Assembly (NCBI RefSeq): GCF_012530535.1
Contig: NZ_CP051299.1
Span: 992,001-1,056,000 of the forward strand
DNA: 64,000 bases
Direction of reading: 5' to 3'
Source of the DNA: Microcella flavibacter
GTDB taxonomy: Bacteria > Actinomycetota > Actinomycetes > Actinomycetales > Microbacteriaceae
Part shown: one piece after another, positions 1 to 9,244 of the stretch
Layout of the letters: the number at the start of each line of letters is the position of its first letter
Numbering within the stretch: position 1 is the stretch's first letter
Position numbers and translations under genes: made by a program
The notes under the pieces: model-generated
Databases searched by the model: none
What the model saw: only the letters and a program-made list of their open reading frames with translations
Told to the model about the DNA's origin: nothing

Positions 1-225
1 CTCCTCCGCGCTGCCGGCGGGCGGGCCGTAGTTGTTGGCGAGGTCGAAGTGCGTGACGCCGCGGTCGAACGCGCGGCGCAGGATCGCGCGCTGGGTCTCG
101 AGCGGGCGGTCGCCGCCGAAGTTGTTCCAGAGACCGAGCGAGATGCGGGGCAGCTTGAGGCCGCTCGCGCCCACGCGGGCGTACTCGAGCTGGTCGTATC
201 GGGCGGGATCGGCGTCGTAGGGCAT
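1..225 (-). CDS. Aldo/keto reductase, N-terminal part (runs off the window)
   Basis: The first 75 residues of an NADPH-dependent aldo/keto reductase of the YghZ/Gpr-like, voltage-gated potassium-channel-beta-like branch. The sequence shows the beta-barrel start (YARVGASGLKLPRISLGLW) and the start of the catalytic tetrad, Asp61 and Tyr66 in THFDLANNYGPP. The Lys and His of the tetrad would lie beyond the window edge. The start codon is the ATG at 225. It has no Shine-Dalgarno sequence, but a -10 box (TAGCCT, 237-232) ends 6 nt upstream, so the mRNA is probably leaderless. Members reduce aldehydes or methylglyoxal, but the substrate cannot be read from this fragment. Confidence 0.88.
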   Translation of the reverse strand, partial: MPYDADPARYDQLEYARVGASGLKLPRISLGLWNNFGGDRPLETQRAILRRAFDRGVTHFDLANNYGPPAGSAEE

Positions 226-231
226 GGCTCC

Positions 232-237
232 AGGCTA
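232..237 (-). promoter_or_regulatory. -10 box, leaderless promoter of the aldo/keto reductase
   Basis: TAGCCT on the minus strand, followed by exactly 6 nt and the ATG at 225. This spacing puts the transcription start at or next to the start codon, and there is no Shine-Dalgarno sequence between them. Confidence 0.6.
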
Positions 238-291
238 GGGGCGTGCGCCGACACCGGCGAGCGCGATCCTGGATGCCCGCCCGCGGGCCCC

Positions 292-320
292 TCGACACCG
301 CCGCCGCGCGGGCGTAGCGT
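292..320 (+). promoter_or_regulatory. Sigma-70-type promoter for the small gene at 366
   Basis: TCGACA (292-297), a 17-bp spacer and TAGCGT (315-320): one mismatch from the -35 consensus TTGACA plus a TANNNT -10. Predicted start near 327, giving a leader of about 40 nt that carries the Shine-Dalgarno sequence GGAAGGAG at 351-358. Confidence 0.55.
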
Positions 321-365
321 CGGGCCCGCACCCGCCCTCCGACGGGCGGGGGAAGGAGCTCGACG

Positions 366-578
366 ATGAGCACGTCCACCACCGCGCACCAGACCTGGGT
401 GGCCCTCGGCCCGGCCGGTGCGGCCGGATCCATCCACCGCGACGGCGATCGATTCACCGTGCGCCTGCGCTCCGAGACCGCGGAGCGCGGACCGTTCGAC
501 TCGCTCGAGGTGGCGAAGCAGGCGCTGCACGCGGCCCTCGGGCCCGGCGCCGACCGCCCCGAGTTCCACGAGCACTAG
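366..578 (+). CDS. Small conserved hypothetical protein (70 aa)
   Basis: A short soluble protein of 70 residues with no membrane segment or cysteines. It reads as a compact beta-beta-alpha unit: WVALGPAGAAGSIHRDGDRFTVRL (two strands), then an acidic amphipathic helix SLEVAKQALHAALG. Sequences of this look are widespread small hypothetical proteins in Microbacteriaceae, but I cannot assign a function. The start is supported by a strong Shine-Dalgarno sequence (GGAAGGAG, 7 nt before the ATG) and by an upstream promoter. Codon use matches the surrounding genes. It stands alone between the divergent aldo/keto reductase and the SSB gene. Confidence 0.7.
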   Translation: MSTSTTAHQTWVALGPAGAAGSIHRDGDRFTVRLRSETAERGPFDSLEVAKQALHAALGPGADRPEFHEH

Positions 579-591
579 CGCCACCGCCGTC

Positions 592-622
592 GGGCCGGCT
601 CCTCCCCAGGGGGCGCCGGCCC
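592..622 (+). terminator. Possible stem-loop terminator after the 70-aa gene
   Basis: GGGCCGGC (592-599) pairs perfectly with GCCGGCCC (615-622) around a 15-nt loop, 14 bp after the stop codon. No U-tract follows, as is common in high-GC actinobacteria. The remaining gap to the SSB gene holds GC-rich sequence with the Shine-Dalgarno sequence AGGAGGAG before 778 and no further gene. Confidence 0.35.
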
Positions 623-777
623 GGGGTCATCCCCCTGCTCGATCGAGGGGCGGCCCCGCGCCGCCGCCGATCCGCATACTCCTGCGCGGGGCGCCGGGCG
701 TGATTCCGGCACGAACCGCACGGCGCCCCTCCCATCCATGAGGGCCCGCACGGGCCCCGACCGCAGGAGGAGACGCC

Positions 778-1245
778 ATGTCCGACACCATCACGCTCAC
801 CGGCCTCGTCGCCACGAGCCCCCGCCACATCGTCACGACGGAGGGGCTCGCGATCACCTCGTTCCGCCTCGCTTCGAACCAGCGGCGCTTCGACCGGGCC
901 GAGGGCAAGTGGCTCGACGGCGACACCAACTGGTACACCGTCACCGCGTTCCGCCAGCTCGGCACGCACGTCGCCAGCTCGGTGCAGAAGGGCGATCGGG
1001 TGCTCGTCACGGGGCGCGTGCGCATCCGCGACTGGACGAGCGACGAGAAGAGCGGCACGAGCATCGAGATCGACGCCGAGGCCATCGGCCACGACCTGAC
1101 CTGGGGCCGGGCGACCTTCACCCGCAGCGTCATCGGGGCCCGCCGCCCCGCGGACGGCGCGGAGGAGTCGCCGGCGGAGGAGGTCGCGGGGGAGGACGAG
1201 GACGCGCCCTTCGCGGCCGCGGGTGCGGGCGCGACGCCCTTCTGA
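778..1245 (+). CDS. ssb: Single-stranded DNA-binding protein (SSB paralogue)
   Basis: An SSB-type OB-fold protein of 155 residues. Residues 1-110 give the OB fold: TITLTGLVATSPRHI, then FRLASNQRRFD, WYTVTAFRQLGTHVASSVQKGDRVLVTGRVRIRDW, the typical strand order of bacterial SSBs. The tail (residues about 115-155) is acidic and disordered and ends ATPF. This resembles the aromatic-ended SSB tip that recruits partner proteins, although the usual DDDIPF is weakened here. It is monocistronic and not next to rpsF/rpsR, where the essential actinobacterial ssb usually lies, so it is probably a second, recombination- or competence-related SSB. A good Shine-Dalgarno sequence (AGGAGGAG) supports the start. 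Confidence 0.9.
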   Translation: MSDTITLTGLVATSPRHIVTTEGLAITSFRLASNQRRFDRAEGKWLDGDTNWYTVTAFRQLGTHVASSVQKGDRVLVTGRVRIRDWTSDEKSGTSIEIDAEAIGHDLTWGRATFTRSVIGARRPADGAEESPAEEVAGEDEDAPFAAAGAGATPF

Positions 1246-1262
1246 TCGGCGACAGGCGGTCG

Positions 1263-1286
1263 ACCCGGGCGACAGCGACCGGGTCA
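1263..1286. terminator. Short stem-loop between convergent ssb and response-regulator genes
   Basis: GACCCGG (1263-1269) and CCGGGTC (1280-1286) form a 7-bp stem with a 10-nt loop. It overlaps the stop codon of the minus-strand regulator gene and could end transcription from either side. The stem is short, so this is weak. Confidence 0.3.
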
Positions 1287-1940
1287 GGCTCCGGCGCGCC
1301 GCACGCGGATCCCGCCGCGCTGCCACATCGTGACGGCGGCGACGCGCGGGTTCGCGTTCTCGCCGGTGTCGAGCCCGAGAGCGGTGAACAGCCGGGTGAG
1401 CATCGTCTCGACGGCGCGCACGGTCGTGCCGCGGTGCTCGGCGAGCGCGCGCGTGGATGCGCCGGCGGCGAGCATGCGCAGCACCTCCGCCTGCGCGGCG
1501 GTGACGGTGGGCACGTCGTCGGCGCTCTCCAGACGCTCGTCCGGCTGGCCGCTGATCGCGCGGTGCACCGCGGCGGCGAGATCCTCGACGCCCGCCAGCT
1601 GCGACTTCACGAGGTACACGACGGACGAGGGGATGAGCTGGGGGTTCGGCACCGCGAGCTCGGGGGAGCGGTGGGAGGTCAGCACGACGAGCCCGATCCA
1701 CGGGTAGTCCTGCGTCACGCGATCCAGCAGATCGGCGCCGGAGGCCTCGGTGCCGAAGTTGAGATCGGTGACGAGGGCGTGCGGGTCGGTGTCGGCGACG
1801 AGGTCGAGAGCGGCATCCACGCTCGTCGCGGTCGTGACGGCGAAGCCCTGGGCCTCGAGGCCGCCGGCGACGAGCGAGACGGTGAAGGCGTCGTCGTCGG
1901 CGACGACGACGCGCAGGGCCTTGCTCTCCGTGCCCGTCAT
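1284..1940 (-). CDS. LuxR-type response regulator
   Basis: A cytoplasmic response regulator of 218 residues. Residues 9-130 form the receiver: acidic pocket VVVADDD, phospho-acceptor Asp in LVTDLNFG and conserved Lys in VYLVKSQL. Residues 150-205 form a LuxR-type helix-turn-helix (VTAAQAEVLRMLAAGASTRA... AVETMLTRLFTALGL). It is therefore expected to bind DNA when phosphorylated. The start at 1940 has a strong Shine-Dalgarno sequence (GGAGGGGAG); a longer upstream reading would overlap the kinase gene without such support. It is the last gene of a minus-strand signalling cluster with the hybrid kinase at 1972-4707, a single receiver and a kinase-like membrane protein. The stimulus and targets are unknown. 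Confidence 0.88.
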   Translation of the reverse strand: MTGTESKALRVVVADDDAFTVSLVAGGLEAQGFAVTTATSVDAALDLVADTDPHALVTDLNFGTEASGADLLDRVTQDYPWIGLVVLTSHRSPELAVPNPQLIPSSVVYLVKSQLAGVEDLAAAVHRAISGQPDERLESADDVPTVTAAQAEVLRMLAAGASTRALAEHRGTTVRAVETMLTRLFTALGLDTGENANPRVAAVTMWQRGGIRVRRAGA

Positions 1941-1971
1941 CGTGAGCTCCCCTCCGGTCGGCTGAGGCTCA

Positions 1972-4707
1972 TCATGACGCCCCCGTCTGAGCGGCGGGGG
2001 AGATCGACGGCGCGCCGCCGACCTCGGCCGGGCGCTCCGCTGCAGCACCGGCCCGGCGCGCGCCGTCGAGCGCGGCGCGCAGCACGGTCAGCAGCGACGC
2101 CGTCGAGTACGGCTTCGGCAGGAACGCCGCGACGCCCATGCCGGGCACCTGCTCGCCCCCGGAGCGCGAGATGAGCCCGCTCGAGGCCACGACGGGCAGC
2201 GCGGGGTGGTGCTCCTCGAGATAGGCCGTGGTGGCGGCGCCGTCCATGACGGGCATCATCATGTCGGTGAGGACGATGTCGATCGCTTCATCGCCGTTCT
2301 CGACGAGCGCGATCGCCTCGCGGCCGTCGGCCGCCGCGAGCGCGCGGTAGCCGTGGGCCCGCAGCGTCTGCACCGCCGCCAGCCGGATGCTCGCATCGTC
2401 ATCGACGACGAGCACGAGCTCGCCCCTCCCGAGCGGCGCCGTCTCGTCCACCGGCTCCGCGGGCGGCGCCTCGCCAGTGGCCTCCTCGGCGAGGGGCAGC
2501 ACGATGCGGACCCTCGTGCCCCGCCCCGGCTCGCTCGAGACCCGCATCGATCCGCCGTGGCTGCGCACGATCGAGAGCGAGGTGGCCAGACCGAGCCCGG
2601 TGCCGCGCCCGAGCGGCTTCGTGGTGAAGAAGGGCTCGAAGATCTTCTCGACGACCTCCTCGGGCATGCCCGAGCCCTCGTCGTCGACGTCGATGGCGAT
2701 GCGCGCGCCGACGTGGTCGAACGGCCCGGCGTCGGCGGGGGCATCCCGATCGTGCTGCACGTGCGCCCGCACGGAGAGCGTGCCGCCGCCGGGCATCGCG
2801 TCCCGCGCGTTCGTGACCAGGTTCGTGAGCACCTGCAGCAGCTGGGTGCTGTCGCCGAGCACGGCGAGATCGGGCTCGACCGCCGCGATCTCGAGCGCCA
2901 CCGAGTCGGGCAGCAGCTCGCGGGCGCTCGCCCCGAGCTCGGCCAGCAGCGGGGCGAGCCGGATGCGCTCCCGGCGGCCGTCGACGCCGCGGGCGAAGGC
3001 GAGCACCTGCGCGACCATGTCGGCGCCGCGGCGGGCCGCGGTCTCCATGGTCGCGAGCAGCTCCCGCCGCGCGTCCTCCTGCTCGCCCTGACCCAGCAGC
3101 TGCACCGCCATGAGGATGGGGGTGAGCACGTTGTTGAGGTCGTGCGCGATGCCGCCGGCGAGGGTGCCCAGGCTCTCGAGCCGGCGGGCGCGGATGCGCT
3201 CCTGCTCGTCCTGACGCCAGCGCGTGACGTCGGTGCCGAGCGAGAGCACCCCGGTCGGCGCGCCGGCGTCGTCCTGCAGCAGCTGCCACCGGCTGTCCAC
3301 GATGATCGAGCGCCCGTCGCGCGTGCTCTCGTGCAGCTCGTCGGCCCAGTACCCGGTCGTCAGGGTGGCCTCCATCGCGGCGTCGAACTCCGCCGACCGG
3401 TCCTCCACGAGCTCGTGGATGCTGCGGCCGACCGCGTCCGCGGGATCCCACCCGTAGAGCTGCGCCGCGGCGGCGTTGCAGTACTGCACGATGCCGTCGA
3501 GCGAGCGCACGATCACGGCGTCTCGCGAGGCGTCGAGCAGGGCGGCCTGCTCGGCGACGCGGCGCTGGGCCGCCTCGGCGGCGCGGCGCATCCGCTCGTC
3601 CTCCGTGGCGTCGCGCGCGTACAGCACGAGCCCGCCGCGGGTGGGGTGCAGCGTGCAGTCGAGCCAGATGCCGAGCCGGTCGGAGCGCTCGCGGGCCTGG
3701 GTGCGCTCGCCCGCCTCGATCGCGCGATGGAACGCCGCCTCGACCCGGCTGCCGCGCGCCTCGGGGAAGAGCTCCCACAGCGACATCCCGATCAGGCGGT
3801 CCGGGGGCATCCCCATCATCGACGCGGCCCGCTGGTTCACGTAGCTGATGCGGGCCTCGGCGTCGAGGAAGGCGAGGCCGTCGCCGAAGGCGTTGAGGGT
3901 GTCGTCGAGCCGGCGCTCGAGGGCGGAGCTGCGGGCACGCGCCTCGGCGGCCTCGGTGACGTCCCACAGCGCGCCGCGCGCGCTCACGACGACCCCGCGG
4001 TCGTCGATCACCGGCTCGCCGAGCACGCTCAGCGTGAGGGGATGCCCGGCGGCGGTGACCGCGTCGATCTCGATGCGGAAGGGCTCGGCCCGCTCGAACA
4101 GCGCGGCGAGGCTCGCGAGCACGCGCTCCCGCTCGTGCGCCGCGTGCACCCGGATGGCCTCCTCGAGCGGCACCGTGCCCGATTCCGGCAGCTCGAGCAT
4201 GCGGCGCGACTCTGGCGAGAGGCTCAGCCGGGTCGATCCCGCCGGCAGGGCCCACCCGCCGAACCTCCCGAGCCGACCGGCGATCGCGAGCAGGGCGGCC
4301 CCCTCCTCCCGGTCGCGCTCGCGGCTCGACGCCGACAGCAGGTCGGTGGTGCAGCAGAGCACGGCGTGGACGGCGCCGTGCTCATCGAGCAGCGGCACGT
4401 AGGTGACCTCCCGCTCGAGCGACTTGACCGCGTCGAGGACGGGCGGCATGCGGAACAGCTGGACGGCACCGGCCAGCGCCCCGTCGAGCCGCTCCTGCAC
4501 GAGGGCCCGGTCCTCGGCGAGCAGCCAGGAGTCGAAGGGCATCCCCACCGCCTCGGCATCCCCGCCGATGAGCGCCACCGCCGCGTCGTTGATCGCCCGG
4601 ATGCGCCCGTCGACGCCGATGAGGCAGTGCGGTTCGGGATGGCGCGAGAAGAGCAGGGCGAACGCGGCGTCCGCGTCCTCCGCCGATCCCGTCAGGGCGG
4701 CGGTCAT
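1972..4707 (-). CDS. Multi-PAS hybrid sensor histidine kinase
   Basis: A soluble hybrid kinase of 911 residues with no transmembrane segment. It carries four PAS-type sensor domains (roughly 12-125, 150-260, 268-375 and 388-505). A HisKA domain follows with H-box HDLNNVLTPI near 525, then a HATPase domain with N-box NARDAMPGGG, G-box DEGSGMPEEV, F-box FEPFFTTK and GRGTGLGLA. The C-terminal receiver is near 780-890 (VVDDDAS, Asp in VLTDMMMPVMDG, Lys in FLPKPYS). All catalytic residues are present. The stacked PAS domains suggest redox, gas or small-molecule sensing in the cytoplasm. Its start overlaps the stop of the upstream single-receiver gene (4704-4707), so the two are translationally coupled. 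The likely flow is kinase to attached receiver, then to the separate receiver and/or the LuxR regulator. Confidence 0.9.
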   Translation of the reverse strand: MTAALTGSAEDADAAFALLFSRHPEPHCLIGVDGRIRAINDAAVALIGGDAEAVGMPFDSWLLAEDRALVQERLDGALAGAVQLFRMPPVLDAVKSLEREVTYVPLLDEHGAVHAVLCCTTDLLSASSRERDREEGAALLAIAGRLGRFGGWALPAGSTRLSLSPESRRMLELPESGTVPLEEAIRVHAAHERERVLASLAALFERAEPFRIEIDAVTAAGHPLTLSVLGEPVIDDRGVVVSARGALWDVTEAAEARARSSALERRLDDTLNAFGDGLAFLDAEARISYVNQRAASMMGMPPDRLIGMSLWELFPEARGSRVEAAFHRAIEAGERTQARERSDRLGIWLDCTLHPTRGGLVLYARDATEDERMRRAAEAAQRRVAEQAALLDASRDAVIVRSLDGIVQYCNAAAAQLYGWDPADAVGRSIHELVEDRSAEFDAAMEATLTTGYWADELHESTRDGRSIIVDSRWQLLQDDAGAPTGVLSLGTDVTRWRQDEQERIRARRLESLGTLAGGIAHDLNNVLTPILMAVQLLGQGEQEDARRELLATMETAARRGADMVAQVLAFARGVDGRRERIRLAPLLAELGASARELLPDSVALEIAAVEPDLAVLGDSTQLLQVLTNLVTNARDAMPGGGTLSVRAHVQHDRDAPADAGPFDHVGARIAIDVDDEGSGMPEEVVEKIFEPFFTTKPLGRGTGLGLATSLSIVRSHGGSMRVSSEPGRGTRVRIVLPLAEEATGEAPPAEPVDETAPLGRGELVLVVDDDASIRLAAVQTLRAHGYRALAAADGREAIALVENGDEAIDIVLTDMMMPVMDGAATTAYLEEHHPALPVVASSGLISRSGGEQVPGMGVAAFLPKPYSTASLLTVLRAALDGARRAGAAAERPAEVGGAPSISPAAQTGAS

Positions 4708-5114
4708 CCGTGCGAGGCCCCGGTCGTGCGCGGCGGGTCGAGCCCCTCGCGCAGCAGCGCCGTCACGCGACGGCGCAGCTCGTCGAGCTCGATCGGCTTG
4801 CGCGCCAGCCCCGCCGCCCGCGACGCGATCTCGGGCGCGGCGCGGTCGTCGCCGCTCAGCAGCAGCACGCGCGGCGCGGGCGTGCGCGCGGCGAGGGCGT
4901 CCAGGCTGTCGTGGACGGTGCCGTCGGGCATGTGGATGTCGACGATGGCCAGATGCAGGCGGATGCCCGGCTCGAGCGCCGCGATCTGCGCGACCCCGGC
5001 CGCCTCGACGACCTCGTGCCCTTCCGCGACGAGCGCCATGCGCAGCACGGTGCGCACGAGGGCGTCGTCATCAGCGACGAGGATCGCGGCGTCGCGACCC
5101 GGCAGGTCGGCCAT
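4704..5114 (-). CDS. Single-domain response regulator (CheY-like receiver)
   Basis: A stand-alone receiver of 136 residues: acidic pocket ILVADDDA, phospho-acceptor Asp in LAIVDIHMPDG, Thr/Ser switch in VLLLSGDD and Lys in LARKPIEL. There is no output domain, so it acts as a phosphate shuttle or sink, or binds a protein partner. I chose the ATG at 5114 rather than an upstream ATG at 5135. The sequence TACACT lies exactly 6 nt before 5114, a leaderless-promoter signature, and the longer start would fall within or upstream of that -10 box. The stop overlaps the start of the hybrid kinase by 4 bp. Confidence 0.82.
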   Translation of the reverse strand: MADLPGRDAAILVADDDALVRTVLRMALVAEGHEVVEAAGVAQIAALEPGIRLHLAIVDIHMPDGTVHDSLDALAARTPAPRVLLLSGDDRAAPEIASRAAGLARKPIELDELRRRVTALLREGLDPPRTTGASHG

Positions 5115-5120
5115 GGCGTC

Positions 5121-5126
5121 AGTGTA
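5121..5126 (-). promoter_or_regulatory. -10 box, leaderless promoter of receiver/hybrid-kinase operon
   Basis: TACACT on the minus strand, 6 nt before the ATG at 5114, no Shine-Dalgarno sequence. It implies that receiver and hybrid kinase can be transcribed separately from the kinase-like gene upstream. Confidence 0.5.
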
Positions 5127-5162
5127 GGCCTGCACCAGCGCGCCGCGACCCCGGGCGCGACG

Positions 5163-6548
5163 TCACGAGGAGGAGCTCGATGACGCCGGGCGCGCGATGA
5201 GCATCCCCAGGTCGTCGGCGGCGGCGGAGAGGTGCTCGAGCACCTGCTCGGCGATGGCCGCCACGGCGGCCGGCTCGGCGTCCGGCCCGGCGTGGAAGTT
5301 GAGCGCCATGACGCAGGCGGCGAGCCGCCCCTGCACCGGCCCGTGCATGATCTGCGTGAGGCGCTCGCGCTCCTGCGCCACGATCGTGCGGTACCGCTCC
5401 TCCAGCGCCTCCAGCTCGCGGCTGCGGTACCCGCGCAGCGTCTCGGCGGCGTCGTTGGCGCTCGCGACGGCGATCGCGGCGCGGAACAGCACGTTGCCCC
5501 CGCCCAGGCTGAGCGCGAGCAGCGGCGCGAGCTGCAGCCCGCGGGCGGTGATCGCGTCGATGCCGCTCGTGAGCATGACGACGAGGGCGCTCGCGACCGA
5601 GAGGATGCCGCCGATGAGCGTCGCCGCCTGCGCGGGCGCCCCGGGGATGGGCCACCGGTCGAGCATCGCGGGCACCGCGCCGAGGACGAGCACCGCCGCG
5701 CCCGTCGCCACCAGCAGCTCGAGCGCCGTGGGGGCGCCGTAGGCCATGAGCCCGGGCGGCAGCAGCAGGGCGAGGGTCGAGAACCCGATGAGGAGGGCCG
5801 TGGACCAGGTGCGGTCGGGGCGCAGGTCGATGGTGCGGCCGAGGCTCGGCGGTCGGAGGGTCGCGGCCTCATCGTCGTGCGGGACGGTTCCGACGGCGTC
5901 GACCACGGTGAGCACGCGGTCGTGCACCTGCGAGATGCGCAGGCTCATCTCGGCGGCGGCCGCGCCCGTCATGCCGTGCCGGGCGGTGGTGAGGGTCGAC
6001 TGCAGATCCTCGAGGACGGGCACGACCGTCTCGCCGAGCGAGGAGACGAGGTAGGCGCGGGTCGTCTCGCTCGTGCGCAGCTCGCGCTCGCGCAGGGCGC
6101 GCAGCCGCTGCTCGATGCCGTCGAGCTCGCCGAGGGTCTCGCGCCGGCGCACGATCACGGCGATCGAGTACACGGTGACCGGAACCCAGGCCGCGCTCGT
6201 GAAACTCCAGCTGACGACGCGGAAGAGCAGCTCGGGGTCGCGCCCGCCGAGGGCGACGGCGATGCTCGCCCCCGTGATGCTGCGGCCCAGCGCGGCCGCG
6301 AACCAGAGGCCCGCGATGGCCGGCAGGGGGAGGACGGCGCGCCCCTGCCGCAGCAGGGCGCCGCCGCCGAGCACGATGACGCCGTCGACGAGGTGCTGCG
6401 CGACCGCCGAGAGCAGCACCCAGGCGGGCACCGGGGCGTCGGGGTCGAGCTCCTGCAGGACGACGAGCATCGTGGCCGCGGGCAGCATGAGCAGCCAGAC
6501 GAGCGGGTGGGTGGCCCACCGGCCGCCGAGTGCCTCGCGAACGCCCAT
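5163..6548 (-). CDS. Membrane histidine-kinase-like protein lacking the ATP-binding domain
   Basis: A 461-residue membrane protein. An N-terminal hydrophobic block (about 10-135, several helices) leads into a coiled linker (RRRETLGELDGIEQRLRALRERELR). A second hydrophobic block (about 255-370) is followed by a DHp-like helix, RSRELEALEERYRTIVAQ, and an H-box IMHGPVQGRLAACVMAL with His402. The protein ends 59 residues later in a serine run, and no N-, G- or F-box follows. The downstream DNA already encodes the receiver at 5114, so there is no room for a frameshifted ATPase domain. The residue after His402 is Gly instead of the usual acidic residue. It may be a phospho-acceptor or a pseudokinase partner of the cytoplasmic hybrid kinase. 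The ATG at 6548 has GGAG 5 nt upstream. Confidence 0.72.
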   Translation of the reverse strand: MGVREALGGRWATHPLVWLLMLPAATMLVVLQELDPDAPVPAWVLLSAVAQHLVDGVIVLGGGALLRQGRAVLPLPAIAGLWFAAALGRSITGASIAVALGGRDPELLFRVVSWSFTSAAWVPVTVYSIAVIVRRRETLGELDGIEQRLRALRERELRTSETTRAYLVSSLGETVVPVLEDLQSTLTTARHGMTGAAAAEMSLRISQVHDRVLTVVDAVGTVPHDDEAATLRPPSLGRTIDLRPDRTWSTALLIGFSTLALLLPPGLMAYGAPTALELLVATGAAVLVLGAVPAMLDRWPIPGAPAQAATLIGGILSVASALVVMLTSGIDAITARGLQLAPLLALSLGGGNVLFRAAIAVASANDAAETLRGYRSRELEALEERYRTIVAQERERLTQIMHGPVQGRLAACVMALNFHAGPDAEPAAVAAIAEQVLEHLSAAADDLGMLIARPASSSSSS

Positions 6549-6700
6549 GCCGCTCCGTACATCGATCGAGGTGCCCGGCCGATCGCACGCCCCGGTCGAG
6601 GGCCTCCATGCTCGCACAGCGGGGGGCGCTCGACGGGATGCCCGTCCGGCGGATGCACGGTGGTGCCGCCCGCCCCGATCGGGACGGGCGACCTGCTGTC

Positions 6701-6737
6701 GCCGCTCCCGGCTCAACCCGAATGAGCCGGGAGCGGC
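6701..6737. other. 15-bp perfect hairpin in a 420-bp gene-free gap
   Basis: GCCGCTCCCGGCTCA (6701-6715) and TGAGCCGGGAGCGGC (6723-6737) are perfect inverted repeats around a 7-nt loop. It lies in the 6549-6968 gap between divergent genes, about 150-230 bp from either start, so it is not an obvious terminator of a flanking gene. It could end an unannotated small RNA or be the remnant of a lost gene. The rest of the gap holds three CCCGA copies near 6762-6777 and the ettA promoter. I see no convincing coding sequence there. Confidence 0.5.
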
Positions 6738-6956
6738 TGACACGTCACCCGGTGGACCCGACCCGACCCGAACGGGGCGGCTCCACCGATTCGACGGCGG
6801 TTCCCAGGCCCCCCGGCCCTGCTCCGCGTCGTTGGTACGAGAGTGCCGCACGGCACCCGATGCGGCAAGCGGGCCTGCCGAGCGGCATTCGGTATGCGAA
6901 CGCGGCGGGCCGGGCATCCCGCGGCCGCCCCGGCTCGGGCCGACCCGCCCGCTCCC

Positions 6957-6962
6957 TAGACT
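6957..6962 (+). promoter_or_regulatory. -10 box, leaderless promoter of ettA
   Basis: TAGACT followed by GGGGGC and the ATG at 6969: 6-nt spacing and no usable Shine-Dalgarno sequence, as expected for a leaderless transcript. Confidence 0.65.
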
Positions 6963-6968
6963 GGGGGC

Positions 6969-8651
<1,683 letters not shown>

Positions 8652-8661
8652 GGCGACGGCG

Positions 8662-9123
8662 ATGACGCGCGTGCACGTGCCCGTCGCCCTGCGCTGGAGC
8701 GACCTCGACGCCTACGGGCACGTCAACAACGCGCGCATGCTGACGCTGCTCGAGGAGGCGCGCATCGAGGTGTTCTGGCCGGGGCGCAGCGCCCTCGCCG
8801 AGCCGCTGCCCGAGCTGCACATGGACGACGGCACGCTGAGCCTCATCGCCCGGCAGGAGGTCGAGTACCTCGCGCCCGTGCCGCATCTGCGCGAGCCGCT
8901 CGACGTGCAGCTGTGGCTCGGCAGCATCGGCGGCGCGAGCCTCGAGGTCTGCTACGAGGTGCACGGGCCGATCGGGGCCGAGGAGCGCGTGCTGTACGCG
9001 CGCGCCGCGACGACGATCGTGATGGTGGATGCCGCATCCGGCCGTCCCCGCCGCATCAGCGCGCGCGAGCGCGCGCTGTGGCTACCCTTCCACGAGCCGC
9101 CGCTCGAATTCCGCCGCCGTTGA
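8662..9123 (+). CDS. Acyl-CoA thioesterase, 4HBT hotdog family
   Basis: A single hotdog-fold thioesterase of 153 residues. It shows the 4-hydroxybenzoyl-CoA thioesterase/YbgC signature near its start: VALRWSDLDAYGHVNNARMLTLLEEAR, with the catalytic Asp in SDLDAYGHVNN. Later strands EVEYLAPVPHLREPLDVQLWLGSIGGASLEVCYEV and RAATTIVMVD complete the fold. It hydrolyses acyl-CoA thioesters in the cytoplasm; the chain-length preference cannot be read from sequence. It starts 10 bp after ettA, so the two probably share a transcript, an arrangement often seen in Microbacteriaceae. Confidence 0.85.
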   Translation: MTRVHVPVALRWSDLDAYGHVNNARMLTLLEEARIEVFWPGRSALAEPLPELHMDDGTLSLIARQEVEYLAPVPHLREPLDVQLWLGSIGGASLEVCYEVHGPIGAEERVLYARAATTIVMVDAASGRPRRISARERALWLPFHEPPLEFRRR

Positions 9124-9178
9124 GGGCCGGCCGCCCCACTGCCCCGACCCGGATCCGGTGCATGTGAGACACCAAATG

Positions 9179-9208
9179 TTGCCCTACGGGGTGCAGGCAG
9201 TTTAGAGT
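9179..9208 (+). promoter_or_regulatory. Promoter of the NCS1 permease remnant
   Basis: TTGCCC (9179-9184), an 18-bp spacer and TAGAGT (9203-9208). The leader of about 30 nt includes the Shine-Dalgarno sequence GAAGGA just before the ATG at 9245, so the broken gene still has intact expression signals. Confidence 0.55.
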
Positions 9209-9244
9209 CGCGTCATTCGTCCGCCTCCCCAGCGAAGGACCGCA

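Noticed and set aside
2206-5127. A 973-codon plus-strand frame opposite the hybrid kinase
   Set aside because: Low-complexity Arg/Gly/Val/His-rich text, no start signal, antisense to conserved kinase motifs.
5115-5135. Upstream ATG at 5135 for the single receiver gene
   Set aside because: It would place the start upstream of the -10 box TACACT; the added seven residues are not part of the receiver fold and lack a ribosome site.
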